64,000 bases of DNA, taken from contig NZ_LDZY01000003.1 in assembly GCF_001029285.1 (NCBI RefSeq), positions 310,001-374,000 on the forward strand, read 5' to 3'. Position 1 is the first letter of the stretch, and every line of letters starts with the position of its first letter. This DNA comes from Desulfosporosinus acididurans (lineage in GTDB: Bacteria > Bacillota > Desulfitobacteriia > Desulfitobacteriales > Desulfitobacteriaceae). This document shows, one piece after another, positions 17,598 to 26,277 of the stretch. The notes below the pieces were generated by a model that did no database searches, was not told the DNA's origin, and saw nothing but the letters and a program-made list of their open reading frames with translations. A program made the translations under genes and the position numbers.

Positions 17598-18408
17598 ATA
17601 TGTCAGACGTCTCATCCGAAGTGGTTCACGTGCTTATAAATCCCTGGGACAAGTTTTTCTGGTCAGCGATCAGGCAATTGAGGGGATTGTTAAAGCAAGC
17701 ACTTTTAGACCGGATGTGCCCCTGGTGGAAATTGGCCCTGGTCTGGGCGTCTTAACACGAGCTTTGGCCCCCAAAGTCGAAAAGATGTGGGCTGTTGAAT
17801 TAGACTCCCAGAAAATTGATACTTTGAAGAAAGAGCTGCAGGGACTTCCCATCGAATTTGTACATATGGATGCACTTGAACTTAATTTAAAAGAACTTTG
17901 GGGAGATCAAAAGGGATATTTGGTCGGCAATTTGCCCTATTATATTACAAGTCCTCTCATCATGCATTTTTTAGATCAAGAAGACATTTTGAGCGGGATG
18001 ACAATCATGGTTCAAAAAGAGGTAGCTGACAGGATAGCTGCCCGTCCGGGGAGTAGAACTTATGGGGTTTTATCCATAGCTGTTCAAGTTTCGGCCCAGG
18101 TTACAAAAGTAATGGATGTCATGCCCAGGGATTTTTGGCCGGCCCCGAAAGTAACATCTTCTGTGTTACGATTAGATCTTCGCCCTTATCCAGGTCTCGA
18201 AGTCGATAAAACAAAGTTTTTTCGAGTTGTAAAAGCTGCTTTCAGCCAGCGTCGTAAAACCCTGGGAAACTCTCTTTCTGCAGGTTTAGCCCTGGATAAG
18301 GAAGTTGTTGTTAAAGAATTGAATATGGCTGGAATCTCAGATGGACGACGGGCAGAGTCATTAAGCATTGAGGAATTTCAGATTGTAACGAAGTTATTTT
18401 ACTCATAG
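17581..18408 (+). CDS. ksgA: 16S rRNA dimethyladenosine transferase KsgA
   Basis: Dimethylates A1518 and A1519 in helix 45 of 16S rRNA, a late step in small-subunit assembly. The Rossmann methyltransferase core shows EIGPGLGVLTRAL (SAM motif I) and the catalytic NLPYYITSP (motif IV). The C-terminal helical domain includes FSQRRKTLGNSL. Length is 275 residues from ATG 17581, which has TTGAGGAGG upstream and lies within the rnmV end. Confidence 0.94.
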   Translation: MESTAEYVRRLIRSGSRAYKSLGQVFLVSDQAIEGIVKASTFRPDVPLVEIGPGLGVLTRALAPKVEKMWAVELDSQKIDTLKKELQGLPIEFVHMDALELNLKELWGDQKGYLVGNLPYYITSPLIMHFLDQEDILSGMTIMVQKEVADRIAARPGSRTYGVLSIAVQVSAQVTKVMDVMPRDFWPAPKVTSSVLRLDLRPYPGLEVDKTKFFRVVKAAFSQRRKTLGNSLSAGLALDKEVVVKELNMAGISDGRRAESLSIEEFQIVTKLFYS

Positions 18409-18446
18409 TTAACTACAGAAGTAGAAAGTTTTTGAAGCAAGGTATG

Positions 18447-18495
18447 GTGAACCACTCCCACTTTTAGAAGAAGTGAGAGTCTTACGAATTGGATA
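18447..18495 (+). repeat. Dispersed hairpin repeat, copy B (short form)
   Basis: GTGAACC joined directly to ACTCCCACTT, a loop, GAAGTGAGAGTCTTACG and ATTGGATAA. It lacks the middle module of copies A and D. One stem base differs (GTGAGAG against GTGGGAG), so it is slightly decayed. It follows ksgA. Confidence 0.65.
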
Positions 18496-18519
18496 AGTTA
18501 GAGAAATATCTTATAAAAG

Positions 18520-18554
18520 GAAAGCCTTATTGTATTAATTAGGCTTTCTTTTTT
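18520..18554 (+). terminator. Intrinsic terminator after ksgA
   Basis: AAAGCCTTA and TTAGGCTTT arms (about 18520-18547) with an AT-rich loop, followed by CTTTTTT. Confidence 0.7.
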
Positions 18555-18678
18555 ATACAACAACATTTTAGAAATGTCTATCTTTTCAGGAGCAAGCATA
18601 AAATTGGAGAAATTTCCGAATTCTATGGAAGCGTATTTTTTGTTTCAATATAAGGATTAAATTAAAGGGAGGATAGGT

Positions 18679-19272
18679 TTGAGTAAAGAAAGTAACCATT
18701 GGTTAATGAAGTGGTCAAATATTATTGCCACACTGGCGACAACTGTATTGGCAATAACTGCTTTAATTACTGTTTATTTGACGGTTGCCGCCTGGAAAGT
18801 ACAGCAAGAAACAGCGCGGCCATACTTTGTTTTGAAGGAATCACCTCAAGTGGTTTTAGGGAATGAGCTGAGTTTAGAATTAAAATTTAATAATGTTGGA
18901 GTTCATCCGGCAGTAAATTTATCAAGTGAAACTATTGTCTTTGATGAAACATTATCGGGAGAACCGATTCACCATGACGAATCAGCCATTGTCAACGAAA
19001 TTCCCAAAGATGCTCTGTCAAGTCTGGTAATGATACTTCCAAGTGAGAAGCCTAATTATCAGCAAAGTGATATCAAGCCTCATTATGTTGTTGTTGACTT
19101 ACAATATGGAGATCCAATTTTAAATAAATCATATAACCAAACTATTTATATGAAATGGAATGGCATCGAAAAAGGCAAAGTTCAGCCAACGGTTCACGTT
19201 CGGGTCGATGAGAAGACGAAAGTATTACAATACTTTCAGAAACACGGGATAGACCTCAAAGAGAGGAGTTGA
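18679..19272 (+). CDS. Membrane-anchored protein of unknown function
   Basis: I do not recognise this 197-residue protein. It has one membrane helix near the N-terminus (about residues 13-38; IIATLATTVLAITALITVY), preceded by a short polar head. A polar domain of about 155 residues follows, rich in beta-type sequence and with no cysteines, suggesting an N-in, C-out anchored protein. The TTG start follows GGGAGGA. It stands alone between a repeat/terminator and a converging glycosyltransferase, only 10 bases away. Bacillus has no counterpart in this position, so it is probably an accessory gene. Confidence 0.6.
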   Translation: MSKESNHWLMKWSNIIATLATTVLAITALITVYLTVAAWKVQQETARPYFVLKESPQVVLGNELSLELKFNNVGVHPAVNLSSETIVFDETLSGEPIHHDESAIVNEIPKDALSSLVMILPSEKPNYQQSDIKPHYVVVDLQYGDPILNKSYNQTIYMKWNGIEKGKVQPTVHVRVDEKTKVLQYFQKHGIDLKERS

Positions 19273-19282
19273 TAGTTTCTGG

Positions 19283-20161
19283 TTAAACATTAGTTTCGTC
19301 TGATGATATTGAACTGCAAGCTAAGACAGGGGTTCTGGGAAGAATAACATGTTGTTCGTAAAATATGTCTCGAGATTTTAACGATTGTTCCCAAGTTTGG
19401 AGCAGATCAAAACGTCTTTCCGGATGATAACCAAGTAACTGATGCTTGCCGAGTGAACGAGTTGAAGGAAGATCTTGGCTCAGCGCCATTCCCATAAGGC
19501 AATCGCCGATAATGGTTTCGGCAATTAAGCGGGCATGGCCCCGATGTTTTCTGGGAGAGTGAAGTCTTTGATGGGGAATGGATGTTGCTACTTTTATCGC
19601 GAGATCCAATCTTTTGGCCCAAAATAAGGTGAGAGGCGGAATCGCAATAGCCTCAGAAGGGATATTTAACAAAGCCCGCTTGGAAAGGGCATGAGGTCCG
19701 TGTGTTGGGGTAGATAGGCCAAGACTTTTAAATAAATCGAGTTCGCGATTGAGCTTGGCACGAAATTTCAGAACAAGATTGGCCAGCTTTTGGCGGTTGG
19801 TTATATAGGGATAACAATTTGTTAGAGCGACATCAACTCCAGAGTTCACTGTTGTGATGAGAGAAAGCAGGTTTTGATAGATATCCCCGGACATATCGCC
19901 GTCAATAAAAAGGGTTCCATCTACGCCTAAAGAGCGAGCATAAAGGGACCCTACCGCTCGTGGTATATCAATGCCTAAAGGGTCAGAAAAGAACAATATA
20001 TGGATACGGGAATCAGGAATGGAACGAGCAAGTTCTAAAGTCTGATCTGTGCAGCCATTGAGAACTAAAATAATATAATCTACGGGAAGACGCAAAACCG
20101 TTGTTAAAACTGCCAAAATGCTCTTCTCCTCATTTTTGGCGGGTATGATCGCTGAGAACAT
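19283..20161 (-). CDS. Family 2 glycosyltransferase
   Basis: GT-A fold enzyme that transfers a sugar from a nucleotide donor to an unknown acceptor. The N-terminus has the family signature SAIIPAKNEEKSI, then VLNGCTDQTLELAR, and FIDGDMSGD supplies the metal-binding DxD-type motif near residue 87. No membrane helices are evident in the 292 residues, so it is likely cytosolic or peripheral. It is divergent from yabG, with about 90 bases between them holding an inverted repeat. A spore-coat or exosporium sugar role is possible from context but unproven. Confidence 0.8.
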   Translation of the reverse strand: MFSAIIPAKNEEKSILAVLTTVLRLPVDYIILVLNGCTDQTLELARSIPDSRIHILFFSDPLGIDIPRAVGSLYARSLGVDGTLFIDGDMSGDIYQNLLSLITTVNSGVDVALTNCYPYITNRQKLANLVLKFRAKLNRELDLFKSLGLSTPTHGPHALSKRALLNIPSEAIAIPPLTLFWAKRLDLAIKVATSIPHQRLHSPRKHRGHARLIAETIIGDCLMGMALSQDLPSTRSLGKHQLLGYHPERRFDLLQTWEQSLKSRDIFYEQHVILPRTPVLACSSISSDETNV

Positions 20162-20197
20162 TCTTGCTCCTCCTTTGGGATTTACTAGTTATAGTAT

Positions 20198-20227
20198 ATG
20201 TCGTTTGCTGGTATGCGACATAAGATA
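20198..20227 (+). promoter_or_regulatory. Inverted repeat and sigma-K-like -10 element before yabG
   Basis: ATGTCG (20198-20203) and CGACAT (20216-20221) form an inverted repeat between the divergent glycosyltransferase and yabG genes. It overlaps CATAAGATA (20219-20227), an exact fit to the sigma-K -10 pattern CATANNNTA. yabG is a sigma-K gene in B. subtilis. The -35 is not clear. Confidence 0.35.
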
Positions 20228-20254
20228 TAGCGAAAAGGGGAAGGAGGGGAGTCC

Positions 20255-21091
20255 ATGTTTCGAGTCGGGGATATCGTAGCCAGACGTTCTCATCAGCAGG
20301 ATATTTATTTTCACATCGTCAATGTCATTGATGGTAATCCTGAAGAGCGTTCGGCGATCATCAAAGGGCTTAATTTAAGGCTATTAGCTGATGCTCCGTT
20401 TTCGGATCTTGTGTTTAAAAGTCCAGTCGAAGTAATGAACTATGAACGAGAAGATAATAAAATGATCTATAAAAAGTTACACAAGCTTACAAGTCAGAGA
20501 AAGGCAGTACAGGACGACTTAAAGGAATATTTTGAAATCCCCGGCCGGGTTCTGCAGTTAGATGGGGATCAAGAGTATTTAAATCAATGTATAAGGACCT
20601 ATCGTCAAATGGGAATTGAAGCCAAGGGGATTTGTAAAAGTGAGGTAGAACAACCAAAAGTAATTCGTAAAATTTTGCAAGAAAATCCAACGGATATTTT
20701 AGTGTTAACTGGGCATGATGGATTTCTGCGAGGGAAAAAGGATTTTCATAGTCTAGACAGTTATCGGAGTTCGAGGTATTTTGTAGAGTCAGTTTTAGAG
20801 GCCCGCCGCTTTCAGCCTAATCGAGATGGCCTGGTTATTTTTGCCGGGGCCTGTCAATCTAACTATGAGGCTATTCTGGAAGCGGGAGCAAATTTCGCTT
20901 CATCACCGAAGAGGATGTTGATTCATGCTTTTGATCCGGTGTTTATAGTCGAAAGAATCGCTTTTACTCCCATGGATCAAATTGTCTCAGTCAAAGACAT
21001 TTTAATGCATACAATCACAGGAACGGACGGGGTTGGCGGGATCGAGACACGGGGGCAAATGCGGCGAGGTTATCCGAGAAGCCCTTATTGA
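20255..21091 (+). CDS. yabG: Sporulation-specific protease YabG
   Basis: Cysteine protease that processes coat proteins during late sporulation and, in Clostridioides, proteins controlling germination. The 278 residues match YabG in length and content: N-terminal FRVGDIVARRSHQQDIYFHIV, the central DILVLTGHDGF and the FAGACQSNYEAILEAGANFASSP region, which would carry the catalytic His and Cys. The start follows AAGGAGGGGAG. In Bacillus, yabG also follows ksgA closely. Expression in the mother cell late in sporulation is expected. Confidence 0.93.
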   Translation: MFRVGDIVARRSHQQDIYFHIVNVIDGNPEERSAIIKGLNLRLLADAPFSDLVFKSPVEVMNYEREDNKMIYKKLHKLTSQRKAVQDDLKEYFEIPGRVLQLDGDQEYLNQCIRTYRQMGIEAKGICKSEVEQPKVIRKILQENPTDILVLTGHDGFLRGKKDFHSLDSYRSSRYFVESVLEARRFQPNRDGLVIFAGACQSNYEAILEAGANFASSPKRMLIHAFDPVFIVERIAFTPMDQIVSVKDILMHTITGTDGVGGIETRGQMRRGYPRSPY

Positions 21092-21098
21092 TGTGTTA

Positions 21099-21137
21099 GA
21101 GAGCGGTTGTGTTTAACAGACCGCTCTCGTTTCTCTT
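21099..21137 (+). terminator. Terminator after yabG
   Basis: GAGAGCGGT (21099-21107) pairs perfectly with ACCGCTCTC (21120-21128), followed by a T-rich GTTTCTCTT. It lies between two converging genes. Confidence 0.65.
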
Positions 21138-21182
21138 AATCTCATTTTTATCCACTTGTATCAATGGATGGTTCCTTGCTAT

Positions 21183-21521
21183 CTACGATTGAATTTTAAC
21201 AGGTGTGCCTATTTCTACATGTTGGTAAACAAATTCCGCGTCCTGGTTATACATGCGGATACAGCCTTTCGATACAGCTTGACCAATACTGGCTGGGTTA
21301 TTTGTGCCATGAATTCCATATTGAGGAAGAGAAAGGCCCATCCAGCGGCTGCCAAAAACTCCTCCGGGATACATAGCTTTGGCTGCGATGTAGAAGAAAC
21401 CATGGGGCGTGGGAGTTTCGTTTTTGCCAACGGCAATTGGAAAACGATATATTAGGCGGTTGTCTTCGTAAAGCTCAAGTTGGCGGCGTTGAGTATGAAC
21501 AACAAGAGAAGAACTGGACAT
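21183..21521 (-). CDS. L,D-transpeptidase (YkuD domain) without signal peptide
   Basis: A minimal YkuD-fold catalytic domain. The motif HGTNNPASIGQAVSKGCIRM supplies the catalytic His and Cys of L,D-transpeptidases, which make 3-3 crosslinks or attach groups to peptidoglycan. From ATG 21521 the protein is 112 residues. The ATG at 21530 lies one base from AGGAGG, too close to use, so I prefer the second, 10 bases away. The frame stays open for about 60 codons upstream, but that part has no signal peptide. It therefore lacks an evident export signal. It converges on yabG and diverges from cphB. Confidence 0.82.
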   Translation of the reverse strand: MSSSSLVVHTQRRQLELYEDNRLIYRFPIAVGKNETPTPHGFFYIAAKAMYPGGVFGSRWMGLSLPQYGIHGTNNPASIGQAVSKGCIRMYNQDAEFVYQHVEIGTPVKIQS

Positions 21522-21642
21522 TGATTTCATGCCTCCTTTCTTCACTAAAGGGTATATTTCATGGTATGTAAGGAATTCTTGAATGTTCGTTGCATAATAC
21601 CCCTTCTTTAGGCGGAAAATAAAAGGGACTGGAGGGATTTTT

Positions 21643-22443
21643 TTGACAGAACATGTGGAAGGAAGGCTGCTCATCATTGGCGGCGCTGAAGATAAAAAGA
21701 ATGAGTGTAAAATTCTCAAACGCTTTGTTCAAGAAGCAGGGGGAAAGGAGAGCCGGATTACGGTTTTGACAGCCGCAACAGAATTACCTTTGCAAGTGGG
21801 AAATGAGTATCATTCCTTATTTCTTGAATTAGGGGCGCGAGAGGTACAGGTTCTCGATGTTTCTGATCGTATACAGGCCAACAGGAGAGGGATTGGTAAG
21901 GAGTTTGAAAACTCAACAGGGGTTTTCTTTACCGGCGGAGATCAATTAAGAATTACCGGTTTGTTGGGCGGAACTATCTTGGGAAGTACACTCCAACAAT
22001 TATATGAACGTGGAGTTATTATTGCAGGGACCAGCGCAGGGGCTTCTGTGATGTCGGATACGATGATCGTAGGCGGCGAAGCAGGGACTGCTAAAAAAGA
22101 TTCTTTAACCATGGCGCCGGGACTCGGCCTTTTGCGTTCTGTAGTTATTGATCAGCATTTTGCTCAACGGGGACGGATAGGTCGTCTCTTATCAGCAATA
22201 TCTCACAACCCTTATGTTCTTGGAGTTGGCATCGATGAAGATACGGCAATTTTAGTTCAAGATGATGCAAGGTTTACTGTAGTGGGCAGTAATACAGTAA
22301 CGGTGGCAGATGCATCTTCCTCCACTACCACTAATGTTTCTGAAACAAGTCCGGGCCAGTCCTTAGTGTTAAGTCCGATTTTGCTGCATGTTCTATCCGA
22401 TGGTTATGGCTTTGACCTTAAACGAAGGGAATCCTTACTATAA
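21643..22443 (+). CDS. cphB: Cyanophycinase
   Basis: Serine peptidase of family S51 that breaks cyanophycin, the Asp-Arg storage polymer, into beta-Asp-Arg dipeptides. The 266 residues have LLIIGGAEDKKNECKIL at the start, FFTGGDQLRI, and the nucleophile Ser near residue 131 in GTSAGASVMS. A His follows in VIDQHFAQRGRIGRLL. The TTG start follows GGAGGGA. It is followed 91 bases later by cphA, so synthesis and breakdown are paired. Confidence 0.92.
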   Translation: MTEHVEGRLLIIGGAEDKKNECKILKRFVQEAGGKESRITVLTAATELPLQVGNEYHSLFLELGAREVQVLDVSDRIQANRRGIGKEFENSTGVFFTGGDQLRITGLLGGTILGSTLQQLYERGVIIAGTSAGASVMSDTMIVGGEAGTAKKDSLTMAPGLGLLRSVVIDQHFAQRGRIGRLLSAISHNPYVLGVGIDEDTAILVQDDARFTVVGSNTVTVADASSSTTTNVSETSPGQSLVLSPILLHVLSDGYGFDLKRRESLL

Positions 22444-22534
22444 AGGACTGATTTAGAGGGAGGAATACCAAACGGAAAAAAGGTTAAAACTATTGTAGTA
22501 TGATCCATGCTATTGAAGGGAGAAAAACAACATA

Positions 22535-25183
22535 ATGGAGATAAGAGAAATCCAAGCGATCGAAGGGGCTAATGTTTATTGCCATCGGCCAATTATTCGA
22601 GCGATTGTGGATCTCCAAGAATGGACGGAACGCTTCAGTAATGAGTTAGGAGATTTTTCTTCTCGTCTTATCCAAACGTTGCCATCATTAGGTGAGCACT
22701 ATTGTTCCAAAGGGAAACCGGGAGGTTTTTTAGAGCGTTTGCATGAAGGCACTTTAATAGGACATGTGATTGAGCACGTAACTATTGAATTGCTGACCCA
22801 GGCGGGGCAGACGGTTAAATACGGCAAAACAATGGCTATCCTTGAAGAACCGGGCTGTTATGAAATTATCTTTAACTATGAAGCAAAAGAGGGGGCAATT
22901 GAAGCGTTTCGCCAAGGATTCGCTTTAGTTAAGGCTCTTTTGAAGAACGGAAACTATAACGTTTCAGAGGCAATTCGGAGAATCGAAAATGTAATGAATG
23001 ATTATAAACTTGGAGTTTCAACGCAAATGATTGTTGATGCATGCCAAGAACGGGGTATCCCTGTATGCCGGTTAAATGGCGGCAGCTTGCTCCAATTAGG
23101 TTATGGCCGCAGTCAACGACGGATTCAGGCGACCGTTACCGGAGAAACTTCAAGTATTGGGGTAGATATTGCCTGTGATAAAGAATTAACGAAGAAGATC
23201 CTTAGTGAAGGAGGAATTCCGGTTCCCTGGGGAGTAATCGTTAACACGGAAGAAGATGCTGTAGAGGCCTTTCTTGAAATGAATACCACCGTAGTGATTA
23301 AACCTTTGCGAGGTAATCAGGGAAAGGGGGTTACTTTACAGCTCTCAGATGCCAGTGAAGTTAAATCTGCTTTTAAGGTTGCTCAAACTTATGGAGAATG
23401 GGCTATCGTTGAAGAATACATTTCCGGACAACATTATCGCTTGGTCGTTGTGGGAGGGCGTTTGATAGCTGCAGCCCAAAGAATTCCGGCACATGTGGTA
23501 GGCGATGGGGTATCAACTATTGCTGAATTAGTAGACAAGATTAACAAGGATCCACAGCGCGGGGATGATCATGAGAAAGCTTTAACGAAAATTAAGATTG
23601 ATCCAGTGGTGCTTCTGACACTTTCCCAAAAAAGAATGACGACTTCCACCATTCCATCCTTGGGAGAGATTGTTTATTTGCGGGATAGTGCCAATCTGAG
23701 TACCGGAGGTATCGCGCTGGATGTGACGGATCAGGTCCATCCTGATAATGTCGAGTTAGCCGTATATGCTGCTCGATTAATTGGGTTAGATGTTGCAGGG
23801 GTAGACATAGTTATCGAAGATATTGCAGAGTCCTATCGAAACAATAATGGGCATATTATTGAAGTTAACGCAGCACCAGGTATACGCATGCACCATTTTC
23901 CAAGCATTGGTCAATCGCGGGACGTTGGAAAGGCTATTCTTGATCATATCATGCCAACAGGAAACGGGAGGATTCCTATAATCGCCATTACAGGTACCAA
24001 TGGGAAAACCACAACAACTCGGATGATCAGCAAAATGCTGAGTGACCAACAGCTTCAGGTAGGTATGACCTCAACTGATGGCATTTATTTTAACCAGAAA
24101 TTATGGCTCAAAGGAGATATGACAGGACCGGAAAGTGCCAAAATTGTTTTAAGGCATCCGGATGTCCAGGTGGCAGTTCTTGAAACCGCACGGGGAGGGA
24201 TACTGCGAGCAGGTTTAGGTTACGACTATGCTGATGTCGCGGTCATCACCAATGTTTCAATAGATCATCTCGGGCAGTATGGAATCGAAACCCTTGAGGA
24301 TATTGCCCATGTCAAGAGCCTTGTCGCGGAGGTTGTTAAACCTCATAGTTATGTTGTATTAAATGCTGATGACCCCCAGGTTGTTGCTATGGCTAAACGC
24401 ACACAGGGACGAGTTATTTTATTCAGTACAGAGAAGGATAATATTCATGTTCGAAAACACCTGGGTTTAGGCGGAACAGCTGTCTTCGTCATACGCGGAA
24501 TGATTGTACTTTGTCAGGGCTCAGAAAGTTCTCGAATCTGTTCAGTAAAACAGCTTCCGGTTACATGGGACGGAAAGGCAAAACATAACCTCCAAAACGC
24601 GTTAGCGGCTGTTGCTGCAGGGTGGGCTTTAGGGTTAAGCGCTGTAACGATACGAAATTCTTTGAAAGCTTTCTCTTCAGACGTAAATTGTAACCGGGGA
24701 CGTTTAAATCTTTATGAATTAAATGGGATTCAAGTTGTTGTTGATTATGGACATAATGCTGCTGGAATTGGGGAAGTATGTAAGACCTTAAAACAACTTA
24801 GCTGTAAATCCTTAGTAGGGTGCATTACCGTCCCGGGTGATCGTCCCGATGAGCTGGTGCGCGAAGTTGGCAGGGTTTCCGCTCAAGGTTTTAACCGGCT
24901 TGTGATTCGTGAGGATACAGACTTACGGGGACGAAAACGCGGAGAAATTGCCAATATCCTTTATGATGAAGCGGTCCGTTCCGGAATGGATAAAAATAAG
25001 ATTATAATAGTTCTTTCCGAAATAGAAGCATTTAAGCAAGGTCTCAATAGTTGTAAATCCGGAGATACCTTTGTCATGTTTTATGAACATCTCGAACCGA
25101 TTGAAGAAGAAATTCAGCGGAGATTGGAGCTGCAAACCGAAAGTAAAAAATCTATCCCCCATGAATTGGCGGTCGGAGGTTAA
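22535..25183 (+). CDS. cphA: Cyanophycin synthetase
   Basis: Makes cyanophycin, a poly-Asp backbone with Arg side chains, using ATP and no ribosome. The 882 residues have the CphA1 three-part layout: an N-terminal domain (about 1-160), an ATP-grasp domain (about 200-475) that adds Asp, and a Mur-ligase-like domain (about 480-870) that adds Arg. The Mur P-loop is GTNGKTTTTRM near residue 486. The polymer is an N-rich reserve known in cyanobacteria and some clostridia. Its place between yabG and ispE, where Bacillus has veg and sspF, raises a possible link with sporulation. Confidence 0.94.
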   Translation: MEIREIQAIEGANVYCHRPIIRAIVDLQEWTERFSNELGDFSSRLIQTLPSLGEHYCSKGKPGGFLERLHEGTLIGHVIEHVTIELLTQAGQTVKYGKTMAILEEPGCYEIIFNYEAKEGAIEAFRQGFALVKALLKNGNYNVSEAIRRIENVMNDYKLGVSTQMIVDACQERGIPVCRLNGGSLLQLGYGRSQRRIQATVTGETSSIGVDIACDKELTKKILSEGGIPVPWGVIVNTEEDAVEAFLEMNTTVVIKPLRGNQGKGVTLQLSDASEVKSAFKVAQTYGEWAIVEEYISGQHYRLVVVGGRLIAAAQRIPAHVVGDGVSTIAELVDKINKDPQRGDDHEKALTKIKIDPVVLLTLSQKRMTTSTIPSLGEIVYLRDSANLSTGGIALDVTDQVHPDNVELAVYAARLIGLDVAGVDIVIEDIAESYRNNNGHIIEVNAAPGIRMHHFPSIGQSRDVGKAILDHIMPTGNGRIPIIAITGTNGKTTTTRMISKMLSDQQLQVGMTSTDGIYFNQKLWLKGDMTGPESAKIVLRHPDVQVAVLETARGGILRAGLGYDYADVAVITNVSIDHLGQYGIETLEDIAHVKSLVAEVVKPHSYVVLNADDPQVVAMAKRTQGRVILFSTEKDNIHVRKHLGLGGTAVFVIRGMIVLCQGSESSRICSVKQLPVTWDGKAKHNLQNALAAVAAGWALGLSAVTIRNSLKAFSSDVNCNRGRLNLYELNGIQVVVDYGHNAAGIGEVCKTLKQLSCKSLVGCITVPGDRPDELVREVGRVSAQGFNRLVIREDTDLRGRKRGEIANILYDEAVRSGMDKNKIIIVLSEIEAFKQGLNSCKSGDTFVMFYEHLEPIEEEIQRRLELQTESKKSIPHELAVGG

Positions 25184-25192
25184 TACTAATTT

Positions 25193-25247
25193 AGTGAACT
25201 CGTTCAGCACTCCCACTTGTAGAAGTGGGAGTTTTACGGTTGGATAA
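25193..25247 (+). repeat. Dispersed hairpin repeat, copy C (short form)
   Basis: TAGTGAACTCGTTCAGC is fused directly to ACTCCCACTTGTAGAAGTGGGAGTTTTACG (split here only by the loop GT-AG), then TTGGATAAA. It keeps the two ends of copies A and D but lacks the middle module. It begins 9 bases after the cphA stop and could end cphA transcription. Confidence 0.75.
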
Positions 25248-25390
25248 ATTTGTGAATTATGAAGCGATGGAATTCCTTCGCTTCTTTTCTTTTTGTTTTG
25301 TTTCATTTCATGAGAGAACGCTGGAATCCTTCGGAAAAACATGTATAATAAAAAGAAATGCAATCCTAACGTTCGGAGATGGTTATAGTA

Positions 25391-26257
25391 ATGAAACATC
25401 CTTTCCTTACAACGTTCGCTTATGCTAAGATAAATTTTGCCTTAGCGGTTCTAGGAATTAGGGATGATGGATATCATGAACTTCAAAGTGTAATGCAATC
25501 AATTGACTTACATGACATTGTACGGGTGAGGCGTAGTGGTGAGACTATAACGTGTCACTGTGGAGAGCTAAGCGGCAGAGGAAATCTTGCGTATATAGCG
25601 GCCGAATTATTTTTCAGGGAGCTTGGGATTTCTGATGGCGTAGAAATTGATATTGACAAGAAAATCCCAATTCAGGCCGGTTTAGCCGGCGGGAGCAGCG
25701 ATGCGGCCGCGACACTGCGGCTATTAAATCAACTTTATGACAAACCTTTGACAGCGGAAAAGCTGTTAGACCTCGCAGGGGAGTGTGGCGCCGATGTGGC
25801 CTTCTGTTTGAGGGGGGGGACCATGTGGGCTACGGGACGCGGAGAACGGCTGGAATTATTGCCAAACGTTCCTAATATTGATCTGGTCTTGGTTAAACCA
25901 ACATTAGGCGTAAATACTGGGGAAGCTTATCGAAGGTTTGATAGAGAGGGTAAACCCGGATATCTCTCGAGATCGGATTGGGAGAAAGCATTAAAGGAAT
26001 CGTCGCCACAGCAGATTGCAGCGTTGTTATCCAATGATTTAGAGATTGCTTCAATTCTAATGGTCCCGAAGATTTTCGAACTTAAGCAACAATTGTTGGA
26101 AGAGAACTGTTATGGGACTTTAATGTCAGGCAGCGGATCGAGCGTTTTTGGGATTGCTAAAGACAATGAACATGCACGAAGTGTTGCCGAAAAATTGAGA
26201 AAAAGAGGCTGTAAAAACGTTTGGGTTACCAAAACTGTAGGTAGTGAAGCAATATAG
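25391..26257 (+). CDS. ispE: 4-diphosphocytidyl-2-C-methyl-D-erythritol kinase
   Basis: GHMP-family kinase that phosphorylates CDP-methylerythritol in the non-mevalonate isoprenoid pathway. The sequence shows AYAKINFALAVLGIRDDGYHEL at the start (split by family motifs I and the DGYH loop), the ATP loop AGLAGGSSDAAATLR, and the C-terminal MSGSGSSVFGIA. I chose ATG 25391, giving 288 residues; the ATG at 25379 abuts GGAG and is too close. It leads the ispE-GntR-purR-spoVG run, the same order as ispE-purR-spoVG in Bacillus. Confidence 0.93.
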   Translation: MKHPFLTTFAYAKINFALAVLGIRDDGYHELQSVMQSIDLHDIVRVRRSGETITCHCGELSGRGNLAYIAAELFFRELGISDGVEIDIDKKIPIQAGLAGGSSDAAATLRLLNQLYDKPLTAEKLLDLAGECGADVAFCLRGGTMWATGRGERLELLPNVPNIDLVLVKPTLGVNTGEAYRRFDREGKPGYLSRSDWEKALKESSPQQIAALLSNDLEIASILMVPKIFELKQQLLEENCYGTLMSGSGSSVFGIAKDNEHARSVAEKLRKRGCKNVWVTKTVGSEAI

Positions 26258-26277
26258 TGTGAAAGGGGAGCTGTTAA

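Noticed and set aside
21531-21719. Longer L,D-transpeptidase with 60 more N-terminal residues
   Set aside because: The additional part has no signal peptide or LysM-like sequence and overlaps the start of cphB; a ribosome-binding site supports the shorter form.
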